A DNA stretch of 64,000 nucleotides, taken from positions 1 to 64,000 of the forward strand of contig JBFHFS010000017.1 of the NCBI GenBank assembly GCA_041583495.1, in the 5' to 3' direction. The notes under the pieces were generated by a model. The model was not told the DNA's origin. It made no database searches and saw nothing but the letters and a program-made list of their open reading frames with translations. Shown one piece after another: positions 52,758 to 62,358 of this stretch; position 1 is the stretch's first letter; every line of letters begins with the position of its first letter. The position numbers and the translations under genes are program-made. Source of the DNA: JBFHFS01 sp041583495 (GTDB lineage: Bacteria > Bacteroidota > Bacteroidia > Bacteroidales > Marinilabiliaceae).

Positions 52758-55601
52758 ATGACTCATCAAATGGTTTCGCTAAAGCAGGATTTTCTTCGGT
52801 TTTTACCCAAAAACAGGATTTTCACCGACCCATTGTATACCCTCGCCAAAGGGACCGATGCAGGTTTTTACCGCCTGATCCCGCAAATGGTGGTTAGGGT
52901 GGAGAACGAGGAAGAAATGGTGAAGGTGATCCAGGCCTGTTCTACCCATAACATACCCCTAACCTTTAAGGCTGGGGGAACTTCCTTAAGCGGGCAGACG
53001 ATTACCGGGTCGGTATTGGTTGAGGTAGGAGACGGTTATTCCAATTATAAAATCTCCCCCGACGGAAGGTCTGCGACTTTTCAATGTGGTTTGGCCGGCG
53101 GATTGGCCAATCGTCGTCTGGCCCCATACGGGCGTAAGTTGGGTCCCAGTCCGGCTTCGCTCAATTCGGCCAGGATAGGTGGTATCGTGGCCAACAACGC
53201 CAGTGGCTCCAGCTATGGTATTAAATACAACAGTTACAACACCATTCGTGGCCTGCGCCTGGTGATGGCCGATGGTACTCTTTTGGATACCCGCCAAAAT
53301 GAATCGCGTGAAGCCTTTGCCAAAACACACGAAGAGCTGTTGGGCCACTTGTCGGCTCTCGGTAACCGGGTGAAGCAGGATGACCAGCTCCGGCAAAAAA
53401 TTGAGCATAAATATGAGCTGAAAAACACCTGTGGGTACGGGGTAAATTCCCTGATCGATTTTTCCGATCCCATCGATATCCTTGAACACCTGATGGTGGG
53501 ATCGGAGGGTACCCTGGGTTTTATCTCGGAGGTGACTTTCGAAACCGTTCCCGAGTATGCCCTTAAAGCCACCTCACTTCTCTTTTTTCCCGATATCCGG
53601 TTGGCCTGTGAGGCCATAACTCCGTTGAGGAATTGCAGTGTGAGTGCAGCAGAATTGATGGATCGCAATGCTCTGAGGTCGGTTCAGGATAAACCGGGCA
53701 TGCCACCGGTTTTAAAACAATTGCCCGAAGAGGCGGTGGCCCTGTTGATTGATACCTCGGCCGGTGATGAACAGACCCTTCACAACCAGATAAAAGAGAT
53801 TGAGTCGGCCATGGGTGCCTTTGCAACCCTCTATTCCATGGTGTTTACGACCGATACCCTGGAGTACAACCGGCTTTGGAAGGTGCGTAAGGGGTTGTTT
53901 ACCTCTGCCGCAGCCTCGCGGGCCCCGGGAACCGCCTGTATTATTGAGGATTTGGCCTTTAGGGCCGAGGTGCTGGCCGAGGCCCTGGTGGCTCTCAAGG
54001 AGCTGATCGAGAAATTCGAATATGAGGGGTATGTGATTTGGGGGCACCTGCTCGATGGCAACATTCACTTTGTGATGATGCCCGATTTTAACCATCCCTC
54101 CGGCCTGGATAAGTATCGCCGTTTTATGGAGGCGTTGGTTCAATTAGTAGTCCATCGGTTCGATGGTAGCCTAAAAGCCGAACATGGCACGGGAAGAAAT
54201 ATGGCGCCATTTGTTAGAGAGGAGTGGGGCGAGGGGCTATATGAGGTGATGCGTGAAATTAAGACCATTCTCGATCCCAGGGGGCTTCTCAATCCGGGGG
54301 TCATCATCAACGAGGATTCGGAAATTCACCTTAAGAACCTGAAGCCCCTCCCGGTTGCTCACCAGATGATCGATACCTGTATCGAATGTGGCTTTTGTGA
54401 GATAAACTGTCCCTCAAAAAATGTGACCCTCACACCCCGGCAGCGGATTGTGATCTTCCGGGAAATGGAACAACTTTCGCGGCTAAAAAATCCTGGCGAA
54501 AGATTGACTCAGCTTAAGAAGGCGTTTAACTACCATGGGGAGGCCACATGTGCCACCGACGGTTTGTGCGAGTTGGCCTGTCCTGTTGAGATAAATACCG
54601 GTAAGCTGGTGAAGGAACTGCGTTTTAAAGACCACTCCCGTTTTTCCAACAGGGTAGCATGGCTGATGGCTAACAATATGGGTACGGTCTCCTCGGTTTT
54701 GCGTCATCTGTTGATCGGGGTGCGGGGACTTCAAAAGGTCCTGGGTAACGGGTTTATGGGGGCCGCTTCCCGTTTGTTGTATAAGGTTTCTTTCGGAACC
54801 ATTCCCCTCTGGAATCCCAATATGCCATCGGGAACACCCGCTCTCCGTAAGTTGGTTAACGACACAGACAATTCCCTTAAGGGCAATGGGAGCGTGGTTT
54901 ATTTCCCTACCTGTATCAACCGCACCATGGGGGCTTCGGCCGATTATGACAAAGAGATGGTGGTGGTTGAAAAAACCATTGCTTTGTTGCGAAAGGCCGG
55001 TTTTAATGTGGTGTTCCCCTCTAATCTTAAAAATTTGTGCTGTGGGATGGCATTCGATAGTAAGGGCTTTAAGGCCCAGGGGGCAGAGAAAGCCCGTCAA
55101 TTGGATAAAGCCCTGTTAGAAGCCTCTCAAAATGGGAAACTACCTGTTTATTGTGATATGAGCCCCTGTTTGTTGCGCATGAAAGAGACCCTGTCTCCTC
55201 AGCTAAACCTTTACGAACCGGTAGGGTTTATGCTTAAATATTTTCCGGGCCGGCTGGAGTTTAAGCCCATCGACAAAACGGTTGCCCTGCACAGCACCTG
55301 TAGTAATACTAAAATGGAACTGGACAATTCGCTTGTTGAACTGGCCAGGATGTGCGTTACCCATGTGGTGACGCCTGATGAAACAGGCTGCTGCGGATGG
55401 GCCGGGGATCGGGGATTTACACATCCACAACTCAACGCCTCTGCCCTTAAGTACCTGAAAAAGCAGTTGCCTGCCAACACCACAGAGGGCTATAGCACCA
55501 GCCGAACCTGTGAGATCGGCCTGACCTGGCACGGAGGCATCAGCTATAAATCAATTGTGTATCTTGTGGATGAGGCGACTCATCCCCTTTCTCAATCATG
55601 A
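52758..55601 (+). CDS. FAD-linked oxidase/Fe-S/CCG fusion (D-lactate dehydrogenase type)
   Basis: 947 residues, cytoplasmic or peripheral. The N-terminal FAD-binding PCMH domain (about 35-240; FKAGGTSLSGQTITGSVLVE, ARIGGIVANNASGSSYG) is followed by the C-terminal FAD-oxidase domain (about 260-530; HLLDGNIHFVMMPDF, KAEHGTGRNMAP). Two 4Fe-4S motifs follow (CIECGFCEINCP; CATDGLCELACP), then two CCG domains (NLCCGMAF; TGCCGWAGDRGF). This layout is that of YdiJ/Dld-type D-2-hydroxyacid dehydrogenases (D-lactate, D-2-hydroxyglutarate or glycolate). It begins 13 bp after the phosphoesterase in the NlpC/P60-epimerase operon. MurQ in the same region yields D-lactate, so D-lactate is the favoured substrate (inference). 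Confidence 0.9.
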   Translation: MTHQMVSLKQDFLRFLPKNRIFTDPLYTLAKGTDAGFYRLIPQMVVRVENEEEMVKVIQACSTHNIPLTFKAGGTSLSGQTITGSVLVEVGDGYSNYKISPDGRSATFQCGLAGGLANRRLAPYGRKLGPSPASLNSARIGGIVANNASGSSYGIKYNSYNTIRGLRLVMADGTLLDTRQNESREAFAKTHEELLGHLSALGNRVKQDDQLRQKIEHKYELKNTCGYGVNSLIDFSDPIDILEHLMVGSEGTLGFISEVTFETVPEYALKATSLLFFPDIRLACEAITPLRNCSVSAAELMDRNALRSVQDKPGMPPVLKQLPEEAVALLIDTSAGDEQTLHNQIKEIESAMGAFATLYSMVFTTDTLEYNRLWKVRKGLFTSAAASRAPGTACIIEDLAFRAEVLAEALVALKELIEKFEYEGYVIWGHLLDGNIHFVMMPDFNHPSGLDKYRRFMEALVQLVVHRFDGSLKAEHGTGRNMAPFVREEWGEGLYEVMREIKTILDPRGLLNPGVIINEDSEIHLKNLKPLPVAHQMIDTCIECGFCEINCPSKNVTLTPRQRIVIFREMEQLSRLKNPGERLTQLKKAFNYHGEATCATDGLCELACPVEINTGKLVKELRFKDHSRFSNRVAWLMANNMGTVSSVLRHLLIGVRGLQKVLGNGFMGAASRLLYKVSFGTIPLWNPNMPSGTPALRKLVNDTDNSLKGNGSVVYFPTCINRTMGASADYDKEMVVVEKTIALLRKAGFNVVFPSNLKNLCCGMAFDSKGFKAQGAEKARQLDKALLEASQNGKLPVYCDMSPCLLRMKETLSPQLNLYEPVGFMLKYFPGRLEFKPIDKTVALHSTCSNTKMELDNSLVELARMCVTHVVTPDETGCCGWAGDRGFTHPQLNASALKYLKKQLPANTTEGYSTSRTCEIGLTWHGGISYKSIVYLVDEATHPLSQS

Positions 55602-55643
55602 CTTTTTTCGGGAGCCTGCTCCGAAATCGATTCGGGGGAACAC

Positions 55644-55700
55644 AAAAAAATAGCCCCAACTAAAATTTCCCTTCATGGGAGTTTAGTTGGGGCTTGTTTT
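55644..55700. terminator. Bidirectional terminator
   Basis: Perfect stem AGCCCCAACTAAA / TTTAGTTGGGGCT (55652-55694), with seven A on the left and TTGTTTT on the right. It lies between the convergent oxidase (plus) and Spt (minus) genes and can serve both. Confidence 0.85.
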
Positions 55701-55786
55701 CTAAGCAAGATTGTTTTTTCAATCCATGCCAGCAACTGGCCGTTTCTGTTGGTTAGACCTGGTCGAACCAGTGGAAGCCAACATCA

Positions 55787-57031
55787 TTAAAAGATACTTG
55801 CAATCTTTTCACTTTTATATTTGCCTGCCTTCAGTTTAACAATCACTTCGGAAAAGGCATTAATGGTGTATTCCACATCTTCGAGAGAATGTTCGGAAGT
55901 AGGAATCAATCGCAACATGATCTGTCCTTTAGGTATAACAGGGTATACTACAATAGAGCAGAAAACATTGTAATTCTCACGCAGGTCCATGGTGATTCCG
56001 GTGGCTTCGGGTACCGTTCCATCCAGAAAGACAGGAGTTACCGGAGATTCGGTTTTGCCTAAGTCAAAACCTTTGGCGCGTAGTCCGCTTTGAAGCGCAT
56101 TAACAACGGTCCACAGTTTTTCTTTCAACTGAGGCTGGGTACGGAGCAATTCCAAACGTTTGATAGACCCTATAACCATAGGCATGGGCAAAGATTTGGC
56201 AAAGATTTGTGAACGCATGTTGTAACGAAGATAGTTCACAACATTTTCTTTTGCAGCCACAAAAGCGCCGATGCCTCCCATGGCCTTGGCGAAAGTTCCA
56301 AAATGAACATCAACCTCGTCGGCCACACCAAAGTGTTCGGGTGTACCGGCACCAGTCTTGCCCATAGTTCCAAACCCGTGGGCATCGTCTACCAACAGTC
56401 TGAAGGGGATCTCTTTTTTAAGTGCTACAATCTCGTCGAGTTTGCCCAGGTCACCGGCCATCCCAAACACGCCTTCGGTGATAACCAGGATGCCACCTTT
56501 TTGCTTCTCAGCCAGTTTGGCGGCACGGCCCAGTTGTTTACGAAGGTTTTCCATATCGTTATGAGGATAAACATAGCGTTTACCCATATGGAGTCTTAAG
56601 CCATCGAGAATGCAGGCATGCGATTCTGAGTCGTACACAATTACATCGTTCCGGGTAGCCAGAGTGTCGATGATCGAAACCATTCCCTGATAGCCGAAAT
56701 TCAACAGGTAGGCATCCTCTTTGCCGACAAATTCGGCTAGGGAAGCTTCCAGTTCCTCGTGCTTACTGGTATGTCCCGACATCATGCGGGCACCCATGGG
56801 GTAACCTAACCCCCAATCGCGGGAAGCTTCAGCATCCACCCGTCGAACTTCGGGGTGATTGGCCAGGCCAAGATAGTTGTTAAGACTCCAGGTGAGAACT
56901 TCTTTGCCTCGGAATTTCATCTTCGAGCCAATCTCTCCTTCAAGCTTGGGAAAGGCAAAATAACCGTGTGCCTCTTTGCCATACTGGCCAAGGGGACCCA
57001 TGCTTTCGTTTATTTTATCAAAAATATCCAC
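55787..57031 (-). CDS. spt: Serine palmitoyltransferase (alpha-oxoamine synthase)
   Basis: 414 residues. PLP-dependent alpha-oxoamine synthase: SHACILDG, the PLP-binding Asp-Ala-His in LLVDDAHGFGTMGKTG, and the Schiff-base Lys in VHFGTFAKAMGGIGAF. The N-terminus (MDIFDKINESMGPLGQYGKE) resembles the Bacteroides Spt that condenses serine with a fatty acyl-CoA to 3-ketosphinganine, the first step of bacterial sphingolipid synthesis. KBL and BioF are paralogues; the N-terminus and SLNNYLGLANHPEVR favour Spt. It has its own promoter box (57067-57060) and a strong terminator, so it is monocistronic. Confidence 0.88.
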   Translation of the reverse strand: MDIFDKINESMGPLGQYGKEAHGYFAFPKLEGEIGSKMKFRGKEVLTWSLNNYLGLANHPEVRRVDAEASRDWGLGYPMGARMMSGHTSKHEELEASLAEFVGKEDAYLLNFGYQGMVSIIDTLATRNDVIVYDSESHACILDGLRLHMGKRYVYPHNDMENLRKQLGRAAKLAEKQKGGILVITEGVFGMAGDLGKLDEIVALKKEIPFRLLVDDAHGFGTMGKTGAGTPEHFGVADEVDVHFGTFAKAMGGIGAFVAAKENVVNYLRYNMRSQIFAKSLPMPMVIGSIKRLELLRTQPQLKEKLWTVVNALQSGLRAKGFDLGKTESPVTPVFLDGTVPEATGITMDLRENYNVFCSIVVYPVIPKGQIMLRLIPTSEHSLEDVEYTINAFSEVIVKLKAGKYKSEKIASIF

Positions 57032-57374
57032 TTTACTATAGCTTTAAAAAGTTTAGGGGCAAAGATAGTGTTTTTTGTCTATTCTAATGCCTGATTCAAT
57101 ATATAGCTTCTATCAGGACAAGTTTTTCTCTTCAGGATGAATGTGTGGTTTAATTTTTGATGATAGAAAACACCCACTGTTTGAAGGGGTGGGGTTATTA
57201 ATAATGTGGAATCCTAGTCCTGGTTAAACAGTGCGTTGAATAGTGAGTGTAAAAAACTGGAAGCAATGGCCCGGTTTAAAAGTTAAATGAGTATCTTTGC
57301 ACGAAATTTTGCCTGTTTAGTCTCTGTTTTTATCGAAAAACAATGGCGCCCACATATAAAAGCTGATAAATAAT
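57032..57374. promoter_or_regulatory. Divergent promoter region spt / bamD
   Basis: The minus-strand TATCTTTG at 57067-57060 serves spt (about 29 nt before its ATG). The plus-strand TATCTTTG at 57292-57299 serves bamD (about 75 nt before its ATG). Both are exact TAnnTTTG matches. No gene is seen in the gap. Confidence 0.7.
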
Positions 57375-58181
57375 ATGAGGAAATTGCTTGTTCTTTTTGC
57401 GGTCGTTCTTTTGGCTTCCTGTAGCGAATACCAAAAGATCCTAAAAAGTACCGATTATGACTATAAATACAAGAAAGCCATGGAGTATTATGAGGCGGAA
57501 GAATTTACCCGTTCGGCCACTTTGCTTCAGGAGCTGGTCACTGTTTTCATGGGAACCGACAAAGCTGAAGAAGCCCATTATTTGCTGGCGAATTGTATGT
57601 TTCAGTTAAGGGATTATACCCTGGGGGCCCATTATTACAAGGAATTTGTGAAGAAATATACCGGCAGTGAGCATACTGAGGAGGCCCAGTTTATGGCGGC
57701 CTTTTGTGCCTATCAACTCTCCCCTAAGGCGCGTCTCGATCAAACAGAGACCTACAATGCACTGGATGCTTTTCAGCTTTTCATAAACCTCTATCCCAAC
57801 AGCCCTAAGGTGACCGAGGCTACTTTCTTAATGGACGAATTAAGGGAGAAGTTGGTCTATAAATCCTATCTTAATGCCAAATTGTATTTCAATCTGGGAA
57901 CCTATATGGGCAACAACTATCAGTCGGCTGTGATTGCCGCCCAAAATAGCCTTGATGAGTTCCCTGACACCAGGTACCGTGAGGAACTTTCCTTTCTTAT
58001 TTTGGAGTCAAAATACATTCAGGCCATCAACAGTATTGAAGAAAAAAAGGAGGAGCGTTTGAGAGAGACTTTGGATGAGTATTTCTCTTTCATCAATGAA
58101 TTCCCCGAAAGTGCCTATACCAATCAAGCTGTTAAGATACACAAGGAAACCTCTTTGTTATTGAATTCTTTCACCAATTAG
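57375..58181 (+). CDS. bamD: Outer-membrane protein assembly factor BamD
   Basis: 268 residues, lipoprotein (LFAVVLLASCSEY). TPR-like helical repeats: KKAMEYYEAEEFTRSATLLQ, AHYLLANCMFQLRDYTLGAH, FMAAFCAYQLSPKARLDQTE, and YNALDAFQLFINLYPNSPKV. It is the lipoprotein partner of BamA in outer-membrane protein insertion. Length and repeat arrangement fit BamD. It starts a plus-strand run that continues with rpoZ-like and coaBC genes, with 13 bp to the next gene. Confidence 0.92.
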   Translation: MRKLLVLFAVVLLASCSEYQKILKSTDYDYKYKKAMEYYEAEEFTRSATLLQELVTVFMGTDKAEEAHYLLANCMFQLRDYTLGAHYYKEFVKKYTGSEHTEEAQFMAAFCAYQLSPKARLDQTETYNALDAFQLFINLYPNSPKVTEATFLMDELREKLVYKSYLNAKLYFNLGTYMGNNYQSAVIAAQNSLDEFPDTRYREELSFLILESKYIQAINSIEEKKEERLRETLDEYFSFINEFPESAYTNQAVKIHKETSLLLNSFTN

Positions 58182-58194
58182 TAATCTATATTGT

Positions 58195-58527
58195 ATGGAC
58201 TATAAAAAATCAAATGCCCCTTTGACCTCGATTACCTGGGATACTCAGGAAATGGTTGAGGATACTGGTAACATCTACGAAACCGTGATGATTGTTTCCA
58301 AAAGAGCCAATCAGATAAGCGTGGAGATGAAAGAAGAGCTTAATAAAAAGCTTCAGGAGTTTGCCTCCTACACCGATAATTTGGATGAAGTGTTCGAAAA
58401 TCGGGAGCAAATTGAAATCTCCAAGTTTTACGAAAGGCTGCCCAAACCCACCTTGCTTGCGGGTCATGAGTTTTTGGCAGGAAACGTTTATTACCGAAAT
58501 CCGGCCCGGGAAACAACGGAATCGTAA
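58195..58527 (+). CDS. rpoZ: RNA polymerase omega subunit, Bacteroidota type (RpoZ/Rpb6-like)
   Basis: 110 residues. The conserved part is NIYETVMIVSKRANQISVEM, comparable to the omega helix that braces the beta-prime subunit, followed by KLQEFASYTDNLDEVFENRE. Its place between bamD and coaBC is typical in Bacteroidota, as omega/coaBC adjacency is in many bacteria. The sequence is longer and more divergent than the proteobacterial omega. It is cotranscribed with both neighbours (13 and 8 bp gaps). Confidence 0.85.
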   Translation: MDYKKSNAPLTSITWDTQEMVEDTGNIYETVMIVSKRANQISVEMKEELNKKLQEFASYTDNLDEVFENREQIEISKFYERLPKPTLLAGHEFLAGNVYYRNPARETTES

Positions 58528-58535
58528 ACTGACAT

Positions 58536-59750
58536 ATGCTTAAAGGAAAAAAGATTTTGCTGGGTATCACTGGCAGTATTGCGGCTTATAAATCTGCTTT
58601 TCTGTTGCGTTTGCTGGTCAAGGAAGGTGCTGAGGTGCAGGTGGTTATCACCCCTGCCGGGAAGCAGTTTATCACCCCGGTAACCCTGGCTGCCTTGTCG
58701 GGTAAACCCGTGTTGAGCGAGTTTTTTGAGAATGCCGATGGCACCTGGCACAGCCATGTGGACCTGGGCCTGTGGGCTGACTTACTGCTGGTAGCACCAG
58801 CTTCGGCCAGTACCATGGGTAAAATGGCCAATGCCGTTTGTGATAACCTTTTGATTACCACCTATCTTTCGGCTAAATGCCCCGTGATGATTGCTCCGGC
58901 AATGGATCTGGATATGTACCGTCACCCGGCCAACCAAAAAAATATCGGGATTCTCCGCGATTTTGGCGCAACGATTATTGAGCCTGCCAGTGGTGAATTG
59001 GCCAGTGGCCTTAGTGGGAAAGGGCGCTTGCAAGAACCCGAAGAAATTCTGATGCGGGTGAAAGAACTCTTTAACCACCCTGAAAAAAAAAAGAGTCTGG
59101 CCGGTAAAAAATTGTTGGTAACCGCCGGTCCTACCTATGAAAATATCGATCCTGTTCGTTTTATAGGTAATTATTCCTCGGGTAAAATGGGCTTTGCTAT
59201 TGCCGCAGAGCTTGCTCAGCGTGGAGCCGAAGTGGTTCTGGTGACGGGCCCCGTTCAACTTTCCACCCCTCATTCTGGCATACAGCGCATCGATGTTACC
59301 TCTGCCTTGGAGATGGAAGAGGCCTGCCTGAAGATCTTTCCTGAGTGCCACGGAGCTGTTTTTTCAGCGGCCGTGTCCGATTATGCACCCGAACAAGTCA
59401 GCCCTGTTAAGATGAAACGGGTGGCCGATGAGATGACTCTTCACTTGAAGGCCAATCCCGATATTGCTGCCCGAATGGGCCTGTTGAAGCGCGAAGGGCA
59501 GGTAACGGTTGGTTTTGCTCTGGAAACCCATGATGAGGAGAATCATGCGCAGGGGAAGCTGAAATCCAAAAATTTTGACTTTATTGTGTTGAATTCTCCT
59601 AATAACCCGGGGGAGGGTTTTATGTCCGATACAAATCGGGTAGCCATCATCGATAAAAATCATGTCCGGCAGGATTTCCCCCTGAAATCTAAAAAAGAGG
59701 TGGCTGTGGATATCGTGGATGCGCTCGGGAGATGGCTTATCCAACCCTAA
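58536..59750 (+). CDS. coaBC: Bifunctional phosphopantothenoylcysteine decarboxylase/synthase
   Basis: 404 residues. The N-terminal flavoprotein decarboxylase CoaC (about 1-180; LLGITGSIAAYKSAFLLRLL, HVDLGLWADLLLVAPASAST, PVMIAPAMDLDMY) is joined to the C-terminal synthetase CoaB (about 185-404; LLVTAGPTYENIDPVRFIGN, SSGKMGFAIAAELAQRGAEV, VFSAAVSDYAPE, VGFALETHDE). It makes phosphopantetheine for coenzyme A. Both active-site regions appear intact. Length normal. Confidence 0.95.
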   Translation: MLKGKKILLGITGSIAAYKSAFLLRLLVKEGAEVQVVITPAGKQFITPVTLAALSGKPVLSEFFENADGTWHSHVDLGLWADLLLVAPASASTMGKMANAVCDNLLITTYLSAKCPVMIAPAMDLDMYRHPANQKNIGILRDFGATIIEPASGELASGLSGKGRLQEPEEILMRVKELFNHPEKKKSLAGKKLLVTAGPTYENIDPVRFIGNYSSGKMGFAIAAELAQRGAEVVLVTGPVQLSTPHSGIQRIDVTSALEMEEACLKIFPECHGAVFSAAVSDYAPEQVSPVKMKRVADEMTLHLKANPDIAARMGLLKREGQVTVGFALETHDEENHAQGKLKSKNFDFIVLNSPNNPGEGFMSDTNRVAIIDKNHVRQDFPLKSKKEVAVDIVDALGRWLIQP

Positions 59751-59760
59751 TAATATTGTC

Positions 59761-60663
59761 ATGAAGCGACTGATTATTTGTCTGTTTGTTCTTCTTTTCT
59801 CTACGCACACGTTTTATGGTCAGGAGTTGCGATGTGCTGTTCAGGTGGTGGCTCCAAGTATTCAGGGTACCAACCGAAATGTCTTTGAGTCTCTTCGCAA
59901 TGCCATTTATGAGTTTATGAATGCTCAGCAATGGAGTAACAACGTTTTTGCCACCGGCGAACGCATTGAATGCACCTTTCATTTTAACATCACTGAGATG
60001 GTTGGGATGGACCAGTTTATTGGGTCGTTGCAGGTGCAGGCGCGTCGTCCGGTTTACAACTCAGCTTATGTTTCGCCTATTCTTAATTATAAAGATGTCA
60101 ACATCGATTTCAAATATGTCGAGTTTGAACCTCTTATTTACGACCCTAATAACTTCGACTCCAATCTGGTAGCCCTGTTGGCTTATTATGCCAATGTGAT
60201 TTTAGGGCTCGATTACGATACCTTTAGTTCAGAAGGAGGGGATGCTTTTTATGAGAATGCCGAACAGATTGTGGGCAGGATGCAAAATGCACAGGAGAGC
60301 GGATGGCGCTCATTCGAAAGCCGTCGCAATCGCTATTGGCTGGTCGAAAATATGCTCAACGAATACCACCGGCCCTTGAGGGAGTGTTATTACGAATACC
60401 ACCGTAAGGGATTGGATGTGATGGCCGATAAGCCTGAGGAGGGACGAAGCAACATGTTGGCAGCGCTCGAGCTTTTGCAAAAAGTGTATCGGCAGAGTCC
60501 CAATTCCTTTGCCTTGCGTATATTTTTTGATGCCAAGCAACAGGAGTTGGTAAATGTTTTTTCCGGATCGTTTTCGATGGAGAAGGGGCGGGTGGTTACC
60601 ATCCTTTCCGAGGTCGATCCCTCCAATTCGGATAAATATCAGGAGTTGTTAAAAACACAATAA
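59761..60663 (+). CDS. DUF4835 protein
   Basis: 300 residues from ATG 59761, which opens a signal peptide (LIICLFVLLFSTHTFYGQEL); an upstream ATG (59719) lies inside coaBC. The DUF4835 pattern is seen in IYEFMNAQQWSNNVFATGER, CTFHFNITEM, VQARRPVYNSAYVSPILNYK and IYDPNNFDSNLVALLAYYAN. The protein is found almost only in Bacteroidota, between coaBC and recN, and is predicted to be periplasmic or outer-membrane associated. The function is not established. It begins 10 bp after coaBC. Confidence 0.85.
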   Translation: MKRLIICLFVLLFSTHTFYGQELRCAVQVVAPSIQGTNRNVFESLRNAIYEFMNAQQWSNNVFATGERIECTFHFNITEMVGMDQFIGSLQVQARRPVYNSAYVSPILNYKDVNIDFKYVEFEPLIYDPNNFDSNLVALLAYYANVILGLDYDTFSSEGGDAFYENAEQIVGRMQNAQESGWRSFESRRNRYWLVENMLNEYHRPLRECYYEYHRKGLDVMADKPEEGRSNMLAALELLQKVYRQSPNSFALRIFFDAKQQELVNVFSGSFSMEKGRVVTILSEVDPSNSDKYQELLKTQ

Positions 60664-60702
60664 AGCATCTCAATACCTCATTGTAGTTCATAAATAGATT
60701 TC

Positions 60703-62358
60703 ATGTTAAAAACATTGTCTATATCCAACTATGCGCTTATCGATAAGACCGATATCGAGTTTGGCCCCGGCTTTTCGGTGATTACCGGCGAAACAGGTGC
60801 CGGAAAATCTATTATGTTGGGGGCTTTGGGGTTGATACTTGGGCAGAGAAGTGATGTTTCTGTAATCCGTGACAAAGAAAAAAAATGCGTGATTGAGGGG
60901 CATTTCGATGTGTCGGGGTATGATCTTTTGACCCTTTTTAAGGAGGAAGATGTGGACTATGACAACGAGATGGTGATTCGGCGCGAAATTCTTCCCGGGG
61001 GAAAGTCCAGGGCCTTTGTTAACGATACACCGGTAAACCTGAATTTCCTCAAGCTTTTATCCGACCGTCTTATCGATATCCATTCCCAGCATCAAAATTT
61101 ATTGTTGGGCGACAACCATTTCCAACTGGATGTGGTGGATGCCGTGGCTGGAAATAGTGCCTTACTCAAGGATTACCAGGTGAGCTATCACCTTTATAAA
61201 GATTTGGTTCGGGAAAAAAACGTTCTCCAGGAGTTGAACCAAAAGCAGCAATCCGATCAGGATTACTGGGCTTTTCAGCTAAAACAACTGGAGGAAGCGT
61301 CTCTGGTTGCCGGCGAACAGAATGACCTGGAGCAGGAACTGGAGCAACTGAGTCACGTTGAGGAGATTAAGGCTGCCCTGGCAATGGCCGCTCATTCGCT
61401 GAGCGAAACAGATCAGCCCGTGGTTCAGGAGCTTTATCACGTGGTTGGAGAATTGCGTAAAATTGCCCCCTTTCTGGTTGGAGGTCAGGAGCTGGTGAGC
61501 CGGCTCGAATCTGCCTATATCGAGTTGAAGGATATTGCCGATGAAATCACTGTTAAGTCTGAGGATACCGAGTTTGATCCCGGTCGGCTGAGGCTGGTGC
61601 AGGAACGGCTCGATCTTATTTATTCCCTTCAGCAAAAACATCATGTGGCCAGCGTTGAAGAGTTGATTCAAATTAAGGAACATCTGACCGCCCGGTTAGA
61701 GCAACTGGCTTCCTTCGGAGAGGAGCTGGCCAGACTGGACCGCCAAATAGCTGATGCGAAAAAGGTTGTGGAGGAAAAAGCCCGGTTACTTTCCCTGAGC
61801 CGTGAGAAAGTCTTTGACCCCATCCGTTCCACCCTGGAAACACAGCTGCACCTGTTGGGCATGCCGTATGCCCGGTTTTTGGTTCATAATACCCCGGGTT
61901 CCCATTTTGGAGAAACGGGTAAAGATGCGGTGTCATTTCTTTTTTCTGCCAACAAAAGCGGAGAACTCACCGATATTCCCAAAGTCGCTTCCGGGGGAGA
62001 GATCTCCCGGGTCATGCTCTGTATAAAAGCCTTGTTGTCGTCGGCAAGGGGTCTGCCAACGATTATCTTCGATGAAATTGACATGGGTGTTTCGGGTGAA
62101 ATCGCCGATCGCATGGGGCGGATAATGCAAAATATGGCTCAAAACATTCAGGTGGTCAGCATCACCCACTTACCTCAGATTGCCGGAAAGGGAAGCCGGC
62201 ATTTTAAAGCCATAAAATCCGAAGCCGGTCATCAAACCATCTCATCGGTGAAGTTACTTACCGAAGCAGAACGGGTGGTTGAGATTGCCGGAATGCTCAG
62301 TGGTGCCCAACTTTCGGAGGCTGCCCTGGAAAATGCCCGCCAGTTATTGGAAAATTAA
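60703..62358 (+). CDS. recN: DNA repair protein RecN
   Basis: 551 residues. SMC-like ATPase: Walker A ITGETGAGKSIMLGALGLIL (about 27-46), LIDIHSQHQNLLLG, a long coiled coil (about 155-370), the ABC signature VASGGEISRVMLCIKALLSS and Walker B TIIFDEIDMGVSGEIADRMG, then VVSITHLPQIAG. It acts in double-strand break repair. It is 39 bp downstream of the DUF4835 gene and probably cotranscribed. Length and motifs are complete. Confidence 0.96.
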   Translation: MLKTLSISNYALIDKTDIEFGPGFSVITGETGAGKSIMLGALGLILGQRSDVSVIRDKEKKCVIEGHFDVSGYDLLTLFKEEDVDYDNEMVIRREILPGGKSRAFVNDTPVNLNFLKLLSDRLIDIHSQHQNLLLGDNHFQLDVVDAVAGNSALLKDYQVSYHLYKDLVREKNVLQELNQKQQSDQDYWAFQLKQLEEASLVAGEQNDLEQELEQLSHVEEIKAALAMAAHSLSETDQPVVQELYHVVGELRKIAPFLVGGQELVSRLESAYIELKDIADEITVKSEDTEFDPGRLRLVQERLDLIYSLQQKHHVASVEELIQIKEHLTARLEQLASFGEELARLDRQIADAKKVVEEKARLLSLSREKVFDPIRSTLETQLHLLGMPYARFLVHNTPGSHFGETGKDAVSFLFSANKSGELTDIPKVASGGEISRVMLCIKALLSSARGLPTIIFDEIDMGVSGEIADRMGRIMQNMAQNIQVVSITHLPQIAGKGSRHFKAIKSEAGHQTISSVKLLTEAERVVEIAGMLSGAQLSEAALENARQLLEN

